This document shows positions 36,174-45,379 of a DNA stretch of 64,000 nt, in pieces. The stretch is from Blautia coccoides (GTDB lineage Bacteria > Bacillota > Clostridia > Lachnospirales > Lachnospiraceae): contig NZ_CP136422.1 in assembly GCF_034355335.1 (NCBI RefSeq), positions 933,001 to 997,000 on the forward strand, written 5' to 3'. A program made the position numbers and the translations under genes. Every line of letters begins with the position of its first letter. Within the stretch, counting starts at the first letter, position 1. A model generated the notes under the pieces. It saw nothing but the letters and a program-made list of their open reading frames with translations, searched no databases and was not told where the DNA came from.

Positions 36174-37706
36174 ATGCGGTATTTAATGATACTGGAGGTA
36201 TCACAAAAACAGGCGTACATATTTGCCAGTACAAAACTAAAAGACAACATTGAGAATTCGGAAGCTATTGTTCAGGTGACGGATTCGAGATATTTAGAGG
36301 ATGTCGCCGCCAGAGCAGGATTACATTTTTCCATGGAGGATAACCTGGTATATTCCGGAGGCGGACATACTGTTTTGGAGTTTCCATCAGAGAAAATTGC
36401 CAAGGAGTTTGCTTTTGAGATATCAAAAACTGTGCGGAGAGAATTTCCGGAAATGGAATTGTTCATTAAAACAATACAATATAGTGAGACAGAAGACCCG
36501 GGACAGAATTTAAAGCGTCTGTCAGAAGCCCTGGAAGTAAAAAAGTCTGTGCGTGCGGCCGCTTTTCATCAGGGAACTTTCGGGGTAGAGAGAATGGACG
36601 CCACTCTCCGAAAAGCGATTCCCACAGTAGAAGCAGTTGATAGAATCAAGTGGAATCCCCAGTCGGAAGATGTACCGGAAGGATATTCTATCCCAACGCA
36701 GTTTGATGATCTGGGAAATTCAAAAAATGAATCCAGTTTTATTGCGGTAGTCCATATTGATGGAAATGCTATGGGAAAAAGGGTGGAAAAAATACGAAGG
36801 GAAAATCAGACGAAGCCCTGGGCAGAATATAAAAGCAATATGAGGAAATTCAGTGAGTCTGTGGACAAGAATTTTAAGGAAGCATATAAAGAAATGCTTC
36901 ACCGAGTGGCAGAAAACCTGAAAAATGGAAATCTTTCTGCGTTGGAACTTCAGGGGAAGATGTTTCCTGTACGCAAAATTATCCTTGCAGGGGACGATGT
37001 CTGCTTTGTGACAGAGGGAAGAATCGGACTGGAAGCCGCAAGGATTTTCATTGAGCAGTTAAAATGCAAAAAGAACGACTATGATCAGAAGGGATATACT
37101 GCCTGTGCAGGTGTGGCTATTGTTCATAAAAAATATCCATTTTATAAGGCGTATGAGCTTTCAGAAATCCTCTGTTCTAATGCAAAAAAATACATTGCTT
37201 CCTTTTCCGATGAGCAGAAAGATGCGAGTGCATCTGCCTGTGCTATTGACTGGCATATAGAGTTTGGGGTTATGTTAGATTCCCTGGCTGAGATGAGAAA
37301 ACAGTATCAGACTGCAGATGGAAAACAATTAGAACTTCGGCCGTATCTGCTGTGGGCAGAAAAGGATATCTGGGATAAAGAAAAAATCCGCCGTTATGGA
37401 AATTTTAGAACATTAATAAAAAGTCTTCAAAGCCATGATATTGCATATGCCCGCGGAAAGATCAAAGAATTTTGTGCGGCATTAAAAGAGGGAGAGCAGG
37501 CTGCCTGGTATTATATGAAAAACAATCTGATGGATGAGCTGGCATTGGAAGGCTTTGTGGGAATATATGAGGAAGTGAAGAGCAACAGACTTTTTACCGG
37601 TAAAGGATTGGATAGAAAAATTTTTGCACAGACAGCGGATGGTATAGACAGGGCACTATTTTTTGACGCGATTGAAATACTGGATACATATATAAATCTT
37701 GATTAA
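36174..37706 (+). CDS. cas10: Cas10 of a type III CRISPR effector (no HD domain)
   Basis: 510 residues, short for Cas10. It opens directly with the first Palm domain (ILEVSQKQAYIFASTKLKD, then YSGGGHTVLEF) with no N-terminal HD nuclease, and has a second Palm with FIAVVHIDGNAMG and AGDD (residues 272-275), a variant of the GGDD cyclase motif with both aspartates kept. A helical domain D follows (about 370-510). Cas10 is the large subunit and is expected to make cyclic oligoadenylate when target RNA binds. GGGAGG lies 8 nt before the ATG. First gene of an operon of eight; the IS110-type element ends just upstream. Confidence 0.88.
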   Translation: MRYLMILEVSQKQAYIFASTKLKDNIENSEAIVQVTDSRYLEDVAARAGLHFSMEDNLVYSGGGHTVLEFPSEKIAKEFAFEISKTVRREFPEMELFIKTIQYSETEDPGQNLKRLSEALEVKKSVRAAAFHQGTFGVERMDATLRKAIPTVEAVDRIKWNPQSEDVPEGYSIPTQFDDLGNSKNESSFIAVVHIDGNAMGKRVEKIRRENQTKPWAEYKSNMRKFSESVDKNFKEAYKEMLHRVAENLKNGNLSALELQGKMFPVRKIILAGDDVCFVTEGRIGLEAARIFIEQLKCKKNDYDQKGYTACAGVAIVHKKYPFYKAYELSEILCSNAKKYIASFSDEQKDASASACAIDWHIEFGVMLDSLAEMRKQYQTADGKQLELRPYLLWAEKDIWDKEKIRRYGNFRTLIKSLQSHDIAYARGKIKEFCAALKEGEQAAWYYMKNNLMDELALEGFVGIYEEVKSNRLFTGKGLDRKIFAQTADGIDRALFFDAIEILDTYINLD

Positions 37707-37727
37707 AGGTATATGGGAGGTACGGTA

Positions 37728-38306
37728 ATGCAGTTAATAATACAAATGCATTTGGAATCAGATGCAATATTTGGAAATGGAGTCAGCATACCAGGAGGAG
37801 AGGACATTGGTATCCAGACAGATACCAATGGATTTCCCTATATGAAAGGCAGCACATTAAAAGGACTTTTCAGAAAAGAGTTGATAAATTTTCTGAATTG
37901 GGAGCAGAAATCCCCGGAGGAGATCAGAGAAACGGTACAGTGCTTGGCTGGAGAACGCGGAAATGATGACATTAATAATCCTCGGAAATTGATTTTTTCA
38001 GATTGTATTTTTCACCCGGCCCTTCAGGAATCAATATTGGCGGAAGGAATTTCCCGGCAGGAGGTTCAGAATATTTTTACTTATCTTCGGACTTTTACAA
38101 GTTTGGAAGATGGTTTGGCAAAGGACGGCTCCCTCCGAATGGCGAGATGTATTAAAAAGGGATTAAATTTTTATGGAACATGCTGCTGCGCTGAAGAGGA
38201 TGAAGCCTTAGTATGCAGCGTATTGACCATGATTAAGTGGGCAGGAAGTATGAGAAACCGAGGCTTTGGAAAAATTGAGATGAAGGTGGGGAAAGCAGAT
38301 GAGTAG
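37728..38306 (+). CDS. Cas7/Csm3-like RAMP backbone subunit
   Basis: 192 residues from the ATG at 37728 (GGGAGG 7 nt upstream; the in-frame ATG at 37713 overlaps that site). RAMP features: GFPYMKGSTLKGLFR glycine/basic loop, IFSDC strand, and C-terminal RNRGFGKIEMK. Asp26 in GGEDIG sits at the distance from the PYMKGS loop expected for the Csm3 catalytic Asp, so target-RNA cleavage is likely. It forms part of the crRNA-binding filament. Its stop overlaps the next start by 8 bp, which in relatives is a fused junction. Confidence 0.85.
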   Translation: MQLIIQMHLESDAIFGNGVSIPGGEDIGIQTDTNGFPYMKGSTLKGLFRKELINFLNWEQKSPEEIRETVQCLAGERGNDDINNPRKLIFSDCIFHPALQESILAEGISRQEVQNIFTYLRTFTSLEDGLAKDGSLRMARCIKKGLNFYGTCCCAEEDEALVCSVLTMIKWAGSMRNRGFGKIEMKVGKADE

Positions 38307-39849
38307 ATATATAAGATTTGTGATAGAAAACGTTGCCCCTGTCAGAATCGCAAATGATGAGACAAGTCAGCATGGACAGACGGATACACTGAAATATATT
38401 CCGGGCAGTACGCTGCGCGGCCTTGTTGTAAACAGTCTGCTTTCGCAGGGAGAGAAGTTTGAGAAATATAAAAAACAGATTTTCTCAAGCAAGGTACAGT
38501 TTATGAATGCATACCTTATGGTGGAAAAAAAGGAACTGATTCCATCTCTGAAAGGCTTCTATGAGGATAAAAAGGAATATCCGGGGAAAAAACCTATAGA
38601 GAATGTAATGACAGGAGATATTGCCCCGGGTACGAAAAGGGCATCTCTGGGGCATTATTGTTATATTAATGAGGACTGTGTTTTTTATACAGATGTGCAG
38701 ACTGGGGAGGACTTAAATATTAATACAGGAAGAGACAGTGATAAAGCCATATTCCGAAGTCAGTACATAAAAAAAGGCCAGCGTTTTGCAGGGTATATCA
38801 ATTTTACGGAAGATATAGAAGAGGAATTGATCTTACTGATCGCACAGGTGTTCCATGGCATTATTTATATGGGTAATAAGCGCTCTGCAGGATATGGAGC
38901 GTGCAAATGCATAAGCACTGAAATTAAAGAAGGGATGCCTTACGAAAAGTTACGAAATAAACAGATATCCGATACATTTTTCCTTGTTCTTCTTTCCGAT
39001 ATGGTGATGGTGAATGAGTATGGAGAAATGGCAGGTTTGTATATTCCGGAACTGGAGAAAGAGCTGGGGTGCGAAAAACTGACGGTTATCCGTTGTGCGA
39101 CATCCATTCGGGAAGTATATGGTTACAATCGTATCTGGAAAGGAGCTGTACCATCAGCGGTGATGTATGAGGCAGGAAGTGTTTTTTACATAAAAGCAGT
39201 AGGAATGCTCCAGAAAGAAAAGCTTCGCAGTCTTGAAAAAAAAGGAATTGGAATCAGAAGAAATGAAGGGTTCGGACAGATTGCCGTTTGGGATTCTTAT
39301 GGTGAAATTAGATATAAAAAGGCTTTTTATGACGAAAATACAGATAGTAGTAAATATGAGGATACTGTAACAGAACAGTCTCTGCAACGAGCAGAGATTC
39401 AATCGGATCTTGAGATTGCCGCGAAAGGTCTTCTACAGTATCGCATTGAAAGGGCAATAGAAAAATATATTGTGGAAGATGCGTCTACCGGAAATCTAAA
39501 AGGAATTTCAAAGAGTAAGAGGGGTGTTGTGGAATCTATGTGTATGCAGCTTCGCTATACTCCGCAGGAAGCACGGGAACAGCTTGAACGCTACATTAAA
39601 CATTTAGAAGTGAAGGACAGTCGTTTGAAGGATCAGACCCAAAAGCGACAGCTATTGCATCTCTATGTGAATGAAGTCTTGCAGAAGGATTTATGTGAAA
39701 TTTTGAATTTGGAGTGGAAAGAAAATAAAATTTTTGGTATCCGCGTAAAGGATATTCTCTCCGGTGATGATGAAATAAAATATAAACTGAAGCTTATTAT
39801 TAATCAGATCAGATACGTCAACAGGAAGGAGAAAGACCATGCAGAATAA
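38299..39849 (+). CDS. Csx10/Cas5-like RAMP with helical C-terminal extension (possible Cas11)
   Basis: 516 residues. The N-terminal ~340 residues are RAMP-like: TLKYIPGSTLRGLVVN, FMNAYLM, and MGNKRSAGYGACKC, matching Csx10-type Cas5 proteins that cap the crRNA 5' handle in III-D complexes. From about residue 350 the sequence becomes strongly helical and charged (for example EQLERYIKHLEVKD), with no RAMP loops; I infer a fused small subunit, Cas11. The start overlaps cas7 by 8 bp and the end overlaps the next gene by 11 bp. Confidence 0.75.
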   Translation: MSRYIRFVIENVAPVRIANDETSQHGQTDTLKYIPGSTLRGLVVNSLLSQGEKFEKYKKQIFSSKVQFMNAYLMVEKKELIPSLKGFYEDKKEYPGKKPIENVMTGDIAPGTKRASLGHYCYINEDCVFYTDVQTGEDLNINTGRDSDKAIFRSQYIKKGQRFAGYINFTEDIEEELILLIAQVFHGIIYMGNKRSAGYGACKCISTEIKEGMPYEKLRNKQISDTFFLVLLSDMVMVNEYGEMAGLYIPELEKELGCEKLTVIRCATSIREVYGYNRIWKGAVPSAVMYEAGSVFYIKAVGMLQKEKLRSLEKKGIGIRRNEGFGQIAVWDSYGEIRYKKAFYDENTDSSKYEDTVTEQSLQRAEIQSDLEIAAKGLLQYRIERAIEKYIVEDASTGNLKGISKSKRGVVESMCMQLRYTPQEAREQLERYIKHLEVKDSRLKDQTQKRQLLHLYVNEVLQKDLCEILNLEWKENKIFGIRVKDILSGDDEIKYKLKLIINQIRYVNRKEKDHAE

Positions 39850-41215
39850 CCAGGATTCTCAAAGCTGCTATGGCAGCGTATATGACAGAGTAATAAAATA
39901 TCGGGTAAAGGCAGAGTGCAGGGAACCTCTCCATATAGGCACGGGTGAAAAGGAGCAGGGGGAAATCCTGATCCATCCGGTTGAGGAACGTCCCTTTATT
40001 CCGGCAACAGGGATTGCAGGCGCATTTCGTGAATACTTTACGGATGGGGATCTGCGTAATGAAATGTTTGGAATGGTGAATGAAAAAGGCAGTGACAGCA
40101 GCCGGATTCGTTTTTGCGATGGCTTTTTTAAGAAAGCCGCTGTAGAAACAGAACTGCGCCCACATGTAAAAATTGATGGGGAGACGGGAACCTGTCAAAG
40201 TATAAATGTAAAAGGTGCGACAATTTCCAGTGGACAGAAGTTTGAGATTGAATCAGTAGCAGCAGGCTCTGAGTTTGAGTTTTTTGTATATGTATTTGAA
40301 AAAGAAAAATCATATGAAACGTCGTTTGAAGGGGCTTTAGAAGCATTACATTGTGGGAATATACAGCTTGGCGGGCAGAAAAGTAATGGTTGTGGTTATG
40401 TGAAGCTTGTATCAGTAAAAAAGTCGGTTTATATTCTGACAGATCAAAATGACAGAAAGCAGTGGCCGAAAGAAGAAAAAGAAATGAAGGATATTACGGA
40501 TGTAATTATTGAAAAGGCAGAAAAGCAGGACCAACGTCTTCATTTTGAGTTGTCAGGAAGCACAGAAGGCGCAATCCTTGTGAAAATGGTCAGTGTAGCT
40601 AACTACAGTGAGGAGGCTCCGGATGCACAGAATATTGTAAATCACAGGAAAGAGTATATCATTCCGGCTTCTTCCCTAAAGGGGACCATCCGCAGCCAGA
40701 TGGAAAAAATTGCAGTTTATAAAGGTATGAATTTAAAGATCATTGACAATATTTTTGGAACTTGCGCAGAGAAGCATAGTGAAGGAAAGATTGGTGAAAT
40801 AAAATTTTTCGATTGCGTTGTGGGGAATACGGCTGATAATGACAAAGTAAAGAAGCAGACCCGGATACATATTGATAAGTTTACCGGCGGTGTGATCTCA
40901 CAGGCTCTTTTTAGTGAAAAGCCGGCTTATGGCTCCCTGATGATCCGTGTGGATATGGAAAATGCATGTGACTACGCCGGAAATGCGCTTCTTCTTATGG
41001 CGCTGCGCGACCTGGGGATGGGAATTCTTCCGGTGGGAAGCGGAAGCAGCATTGGACGTGGCTATCTTTCCTGTGACAGTTTGAAGATCAGTAAAGGCGC
41101 AGAGGTTATTGTAGAAATTGATCTAAAAGCCGGTAAAATTGTAAAGGGTGCCGCTGTTATAGAAGAATATATTGGTTTCACAGACAGGGGGATTAGAAAT
41201 GGCACAGATAGTTGA
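39839..41215 (+). CDS. Double Cas7 (two fused Csm3-like RAMP domains)
   Basis: 458 residues with two RAMP units: the first (about 15-210) has GEKEQGEILIHP, RPFIPATGIAGAFREY and LGGQKSNGCGYVKL; the second (about 230-450) has EYIIPASSLKGTIRS, IKFFDC and GSGSSIGRGYLS. The second unit has an Asp (D262) at the catalytic position relative to its IPASS loop; the first has none there. This corresponds to the Cas7-2x subunit of the III-D variant complex. It overlaps both neighbours (11 and 17 bp), implying coupled translation. Confidence 0.82.
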   Translation: MQNNQDSQSCYGSVYDRVIKYRVKAECREPLHIGTGEKEQGEILIHPVEERPFIPATGIAGAFREYFTDGDLRNEMFGMVNEKGSDSSRIRFCDGFFKKAAVETELRPHVKIDGETGTCQSINVKGATISSGQKFEIESVAAGSEFEFFVYVFEKEKSYETSFEGALEALHCGNIQLGGQKSNGCGYVKLVSVKKSVYILTDQNDRKQWPKEEKEMKDITDVIIEKAEKQDQRLHFELSGSTEGAILVKMVSVANYSEEAPDAQNIVNHRKEYIIPASSLKGTIRSQMEKIAVYKGMNLKIIDNIFGTCAEKHSEGKIGEIKFFDCVVGNTADNDKVKKQTRIHIDKFTGGVISQALFSEKPAYGSLMIRVDMENACDYAGNALLLMALRDLGMGILPVGSGSSIGRGYLSCDSLKISKGAEVIVEIDLKAGKIVKGAAVIEEYIGFTDRGIRNGTDS

Positions 41216-41573
41216 AAATCTTGAGGTTGAAAATCTGACGATGGAAGAGGCAAAAGTATCTCTTGGAAATTATGATTTTGCTATTGTCCACATGATCAGC
41301 CAAATGCAATATGGAGAGATGGACAGTATTATCGTCAACTGGGAAGAACTTTTGGAAATGCGGGCATTCAAAGAGAAAGAAGAATTGCATATCTTTGAGA
41401 GGAACGGTGAGACGAAGGCAGTCCATGTCTTTGAAACAGACGAGGTAAAGGATATTATTTTAAAATCTTATCTTATGAGGAACGGAAAGAAACTGGTGGT
41501 AAAAGAATATCTGCAGCCGGATGAAGACGGCCAAGCAGTGGTGAAATATACCAGACCACTTTCCATGAAATGA
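41199..41573 (+). CDS. Csx19-like small type III-D protein
   Basis: 124 residues from the ATG at 41199, inside the end of the double-Cas7 gene. The strand pattern around ELHIFERNGETKAVHVFETDE resembles the Csx19 (TIGR03984) family found only in type III-D loci, and its place between the double Cas7 and the TIGR03986-like gene is the usual one. The similarity seen by eye is weak, so the name rests mainly on context. No catalytic motif is evident; a structural role is likely. Confidence 0.55.
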   Translation: MAQIVENLEVENLTMEEAKVSLGNYDFAIVHMISQMQYGEMDSIIVNWEELLEMRAFKEKEELHIFERNGETKAVHVFETDEVKDIILKSYLMRNGKKLVVKEYLQPDEDGQAVVKYTRPLSMK

Positions 41574-41584
41574 GGGAGGAAACC

Positions 41585-43600
41585 ATGGATCAGAAAAAAT
41601 ATAAAGGCTATGTAGGGGCTCCATACAATTTTGTAGGACTTAGTGACAGGGTCTATAAGAAGGAAAAATTGCAGCCTAACAATGTGATTGAAAAGGAAAG
41701 AAAATCCGGAACTATCACATATGAAATCACTGCAAAAACTCCAATTTTTATTGACAACGGAGATAATGAATTTTATAAAGACTGTTATGGTCAGTATGCA
41801 ATTCCGGGGAGCACGGTGAGGGGACTGGTACGTTCAAATGTACAGATTTTGAGCTGCTCCTCCGTAAAAGATGATATTCAGGATGGATACCTGATGTACC
41901 GGCACGTAGCCAGCGGATTAAATAAAGAGACTTATAATGATGTTCTTGGATATGATCAGACAGAAATCGCTCTTCCGGGAGGGGAAAAAATACAGATGTC
42001 TGTCTTGAAAAATGTTAAAGCCGGATATATCAAAAATGTGGGAAAGCATCAATATATAATTATGAAAACTTCCCTGGATCGTATCAGGAAGGAGTTAGGG
42101 GAAAGGAATTATTACGTGCTGAGTGAACGAAAAATTATTGAGAGCGGGTATAAGGGCTTTGAATTTTTGAAGACACTGGAACTTCAGAACCAAGACGGAG
42201 AATTTGAACCGAAAATAGACAAAAAAGGACGTATGCATTATGTAGGAAGAAAAAACGATAAGTATAGGCCTTATTATAAAGCAGTATCATATCAGGTGGA
42301 TGAGAAGGATAAGGTGTGTACCATTGATAGATTGGGAACGTACAAGAAGCAGGGATACCTAATGTCAACCGGCTATATGCAGGAGAAAAAGGCCCTCTAT
42401 CTTATTCCGGAAATAGATGAAAATAAAGACTCAATTTCAATCCCGGAAGAAGATATTGATAATTTCAGACGTGATTATGAAAGCAGAAAAAATCAGGTGG
42501 AGGCCGTCAGTAAGACATTCTTTAATCTTCCGGAAAACGGCAGAAAAAAGCCTGTATTTTATATTCAGCTGGGCGGAAAATTATATTTTGGATTTACCCC
42601 CAGGCTCAGGGTTTTCTATGAACATAAAATTTCAGATGGTTTGAAAGGGGACCAAAGGAGTGGATGTCTGGATTACAGTAACTCATTATTTGGATTTTCC
42701 AAAGAAGCAGGAGGCTATAAATCAAGGCTATCCTTTATGGATGCCCGGATTGTAACGGACTATAAGGAGACGGACAAGCAGTCCATGATACTGGGAGGAC
42801 CGAAGCCAACCAGTTATTTGGATTATCTTGAAGCATCCCATGGGGAGAAAGAAGTTTCTTATAATGATGATTTCCGGCTTCGGGGTATCAAACAATACTG
42901 GTTGAAAGAAAATATCGTAAGAGGGGAGGTAGGGAAAAATCCGAAGGTGGCATCACATTTCAATCCGCTGTATGCAGGGGTGAAATTTTGTGGAAAAATT
43001 AAATTTAATAATGTTACAGAAGAAGAGCTTGGTATGTTACTGTGGGGACTTCTTCTTGAAGAGAACAGCCAGCAGAATATTGGAAAAGGAAAGCCATATG
43101 GTTATGGACGGATTTCAGTAGAATTAAAGGAGCTTCAGATTTTAGATAATGAGGCCTTATATAATGGTGAAAGTTTGTGCCTGCAGCCATATAAACCGGA
43201 GAAAGAGACGGAAAAGTATAAAAAGTATATACAGATGGCAAAGGATGATATGACACGCTTTGTTGGCAGCGATATTATGCTTGCACCGCAGATTTGTGAC
43301 TTTTTGGATATGAAGGATCCTGAAAAGATACCACCAAGCGGCAGAACCAGATATATGTCTATTCAGCGAAATAAAAATGAATATCAAGAACGTAATGCAA
43401 AAAAGATACAACTGCCCTCTGTGGATGATGTGATAAAGGGAAATCCGATCATATATGAGGAACAAGGTGACGGGCATTATGGAGGGAATGCAAAGCAGTA
43501 CACTGATAGAAATAAAAACAATAATAGAAAACATGATAAAACAAAATATTCCGGCAGTAAGAAGCAATCTGGAAGAGAAAAGTCTAAAGATATGGGATAA
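41585..43600 (+). CDS. Large Cas7 with insertion (TIGR03986-like RAMP)
   Basis: 671 residues from the ATG at 41585 with AGGGAGGA 5-8 nt upstream. The N-terminus GYVGAPYNFVGL is typical of the TIGR03986 family. RAMP elements are far apart: YAIPGSTVRGLVRSN near residue 75 and IGKGKPYGYGRISVEL near 505, separated by a large insertion with RYYKAV-type strands. Asp60 (in NGDNE) lies at the catalytic distance from the IPGS loop. The Lys/Asn-rich C-terminal tail (about 640-671) is basic and probably disordered. It corresponds to the Cas7-insertion subunit of III-D variant complexes. Confidence 0.82.
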   Translation: MDQKKYKGYVGAPYNFVGLSDRVYKKEKLQPNNVIEKERKSGTITYEITAKTPIFIDNGDNEFYKDCYGQYAIPGSTVRGLVRSNVQILSCSSVKDDIQDGYLMYRHVASGLNKETYNDVLGYDQTEIALPGGEKIQMSVLKNVKAGYIKNVGKHQYIIMKTSLDRIRKELGERNYYVLSERKIIESGYKGFEFLKTLELQNQDGEFEPKIDKKGRMHYVGRKNDKYRPYYKAVSYQVDEKDKVCTIDRLGTYKKQGYLMSTGYMQEKKALYLIPEIDENKDSISIPEEDIDNFRRDYESRKNQVEAVSKTFFNLPENGRKKPVFYIQLGGKLYFGFTPRLRVFYEHKISDGLKGDQRSGCLDYSNSLFGFSKEAGGYKSRLSFMDARIVTDYKETDKQSMILGGPKPTSYLDYLEASHGEKEVSYNDDFRLRGIKQYWLKENIVRGEVGKNPKVASHFNPLYAGVKFCGKIKFNNVTEEELGMLLWGLLLEENSQQNIGKGKPYGYGRISVELKELQILDNEALYNGESLCLQPYKPEKETEKYKKYIQMAKDDMTRFVGSDIMLAPQICDFLDMKDPEKIPPSGRTRYMSIQRNKNEYQERNAKKIQLPSVDDVIKGNPIIYEEQGDGHYGGNAKQYTDRNKNNNRKHDKTKYSGSKKQSGREKSKDMG

Positions 43601-43769
43601 ATATTATGGCAGATGCTTTAAAAGGAATTATTGTTGGAAACGGAGAGGATGAAAATAAATAAGACTTTTAATTTAATAACAGGGGTGTATGTTTAGGGGT
43701 TTTATGGTTTATTTATGATAAGACGGCAGTCAGATTAGACATATTTAAGAAAAAGTTGGAGGACAATAG

Positions 43770-45305
43770 ATGAACAAAAATATTCTGCTGGTAAATTTAA
43801 GTGTTGTAGATCCTAAGAAGATTAATGAAGAATATACGTATCGATATAAGGATGAAGAACAGTATTTTGAATGTAAAGGGATACAGACAAATGAAGCGGT
43901 AACAAAATTGCTTTTATCCCAAATAAATAAAAAGGCGGAGAAATTAGACTGTATATATCTGATCGTATCAGAGGCTGTTGAAAAAGAAATATCTGCGACA
44001 TTTTCTGATGGAAAGAAAAGAACACATAAAGAATTTTATCTGGAACAGATTGAAAAATATTGTGTGGTTAACAATTTGACAGACGTCTGGAATAGAGAAC
44101 ATATAATAGAATTTTCTATAAAGGATGCACCGGATAATATGGCATTAATGCGAAGCTCTATTCAGATAACAGAGCAATTGTATGATTTAAAGCAGAAATT
44201 ACAAAACGAAGAAGGAGATGTACACCTTTATATTGACTCCAATGGAGGCCTTCGTGATTTTATGACTGTTCTGCTTGGCACTATACAGCTTTTAAAACTG
44301 AGGGATTTTTATGTTCATAGCATTTGGGGCGTTTATTTTGGGCCTGACAAAAAAATAATTGTTAACAAAACAAAAGCCTATAAGATATTTGATCTGATTT
44401 CTGGGATTGATGAGTATACAGGATATGGAAGGGCAAAGCGACTGAACCAATTCTTTTTACAGTCTGAGATATGCCATGACCAGGGGATTCTTGAAGTTAT
44501 TAACAGTCTGGCTGAACATATACAATTGTGCCATCCTGCAAAGATTCAGAAAGAATTAGAGCAGTTGAAAAAATTATCATATAAATATATCAACTCTAAT
44601 AAAGTCACTGATGAAAATTATGCTTTTTGGAATTTTGTCCTGAAGGAAATTTTAAAAGATTATGGGGCATTGATTTTAGACTGCAGGGAGCCGAGGGAGC
44701 TGAAAGATATAGTTTTTAAAAAGAATTGTGCTACTGTTCTGGAATTAATACAATGGTGTATAAGAAAAGATTTTCTACAGCAGGCTCTTACCTTATTTGA
44801 AAGTAAAATGCCATCAATGCTTGTGGGAGAAAAGGATAAGGATGAAACTCCTGTTGTGATAGACCCTGATATTAGGAATGATATTGAGAAACGCTATAAA
44901 TTTTGCTTTGATAAGAATGGAAAAAAACAAGAGAAAAGACTGGTGAAAGGGAAAGACTGGAGCTACATATTTTTAACTCATTATCTGAATGATAATGGGG
45001 ATGGGGTTAAGAAGTATTGGGAAAAGGAGGCTGACCGCGTACGGTATTTATCCTACAATGGGAAAGAAACCCATAAACTGGAAGAACTTATAAGTAAAAA
45101 TCCCTTAAATCCCATATATTCTAATTGTGAGCGAAAGGAATTAAAGGGGATTTTAAGATTATATCGAAGCATCAAAGCTGAAAGAAATGGGATCAATCAT
45201 GCAAGCAATAAAAACGGACATTCAAACGAACCCATGAATAAAGCAGAAATGGAAGAGCTTTTAAAAGAGGCAGTAACAAGGCTAAAAAAAATTGGGGTAA
45301 AGTAG
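43770..45305 (+). CDS. CARF-HEPN ribonuclease (Csm6/Csx1-like)
   Basis: 511 residues. The N-terminal ~210 residues form a CARF domain with the ligand-site loop DSNGGLRDFMTVLLGTIQ; a helical middle follows, and the C-terminal HEPN domain has R472-N-G-I-N-H477, the R-x4-H catalytic motif. Such proteins bind cyclic oligoadenylate made by Cas10 and then cut RNA without sequence specificity. TTGGAGG lies before the ATG. The gene is 169 bp after the TIGR03986-like gene and noticeably more AT-rich than the RAMP genes. Confidence 0.85.
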   Translation: MNKNILLVNLSVVDPKKINEEYTYRYKDEEQYFECKGIQTNEAVTKLLLSQINKKAEKLDCIYLIVSEAVEKEISATFSDGKKRTHKEFYLEQIEKYCVVNNLTDVWNREHIIEFSIKDAPDNMALMRSSIQITEQLYDLKQKLQNEEGDVHLYIDSNGGLRDFMTVLLGTIQLLKLRDFYVHSIWGVYFGPDKKIIVNKTKAYKIFDLISGIDEYTGYGRAKRLNQFFLQSEICHDQGILEVINSLAEHIQLCHPAKIQKELEQLKKLSYKYINSNKVTDENYAFWNFVLKEILKDYGALILDCREPRELKDIVFKKNCATVLELIQWCIRKDFLQQALTLFESKMPSMLVGEKDKDETPVVIDPDIRNDIEKRYKFCFDKNGKKQEKRLVKGKDWSYIFLTHYLNDNGDGVKKYWEKEADRVRYLSYNGKETHKLEELISKNPLNPIYSNCERKELKGILRLYRSIKAERNGINHASNKNGHSNEPMNKAEMEELLKEAVTRLKKIGVK

Positions 45306-45379
45306 AAGTTTAGGCCGGGAAAGGGATATTTCCATGAAAAAACCATAAATACGTGAAAGGGAATAGGGGAGGATTGCAG

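Noticed and set aside
43606..43662. 18-codon frame between the large Cas7 and CARF-HEPN genes
   Set aside because: No ribosome-binding site, too short, no recognisable feature.
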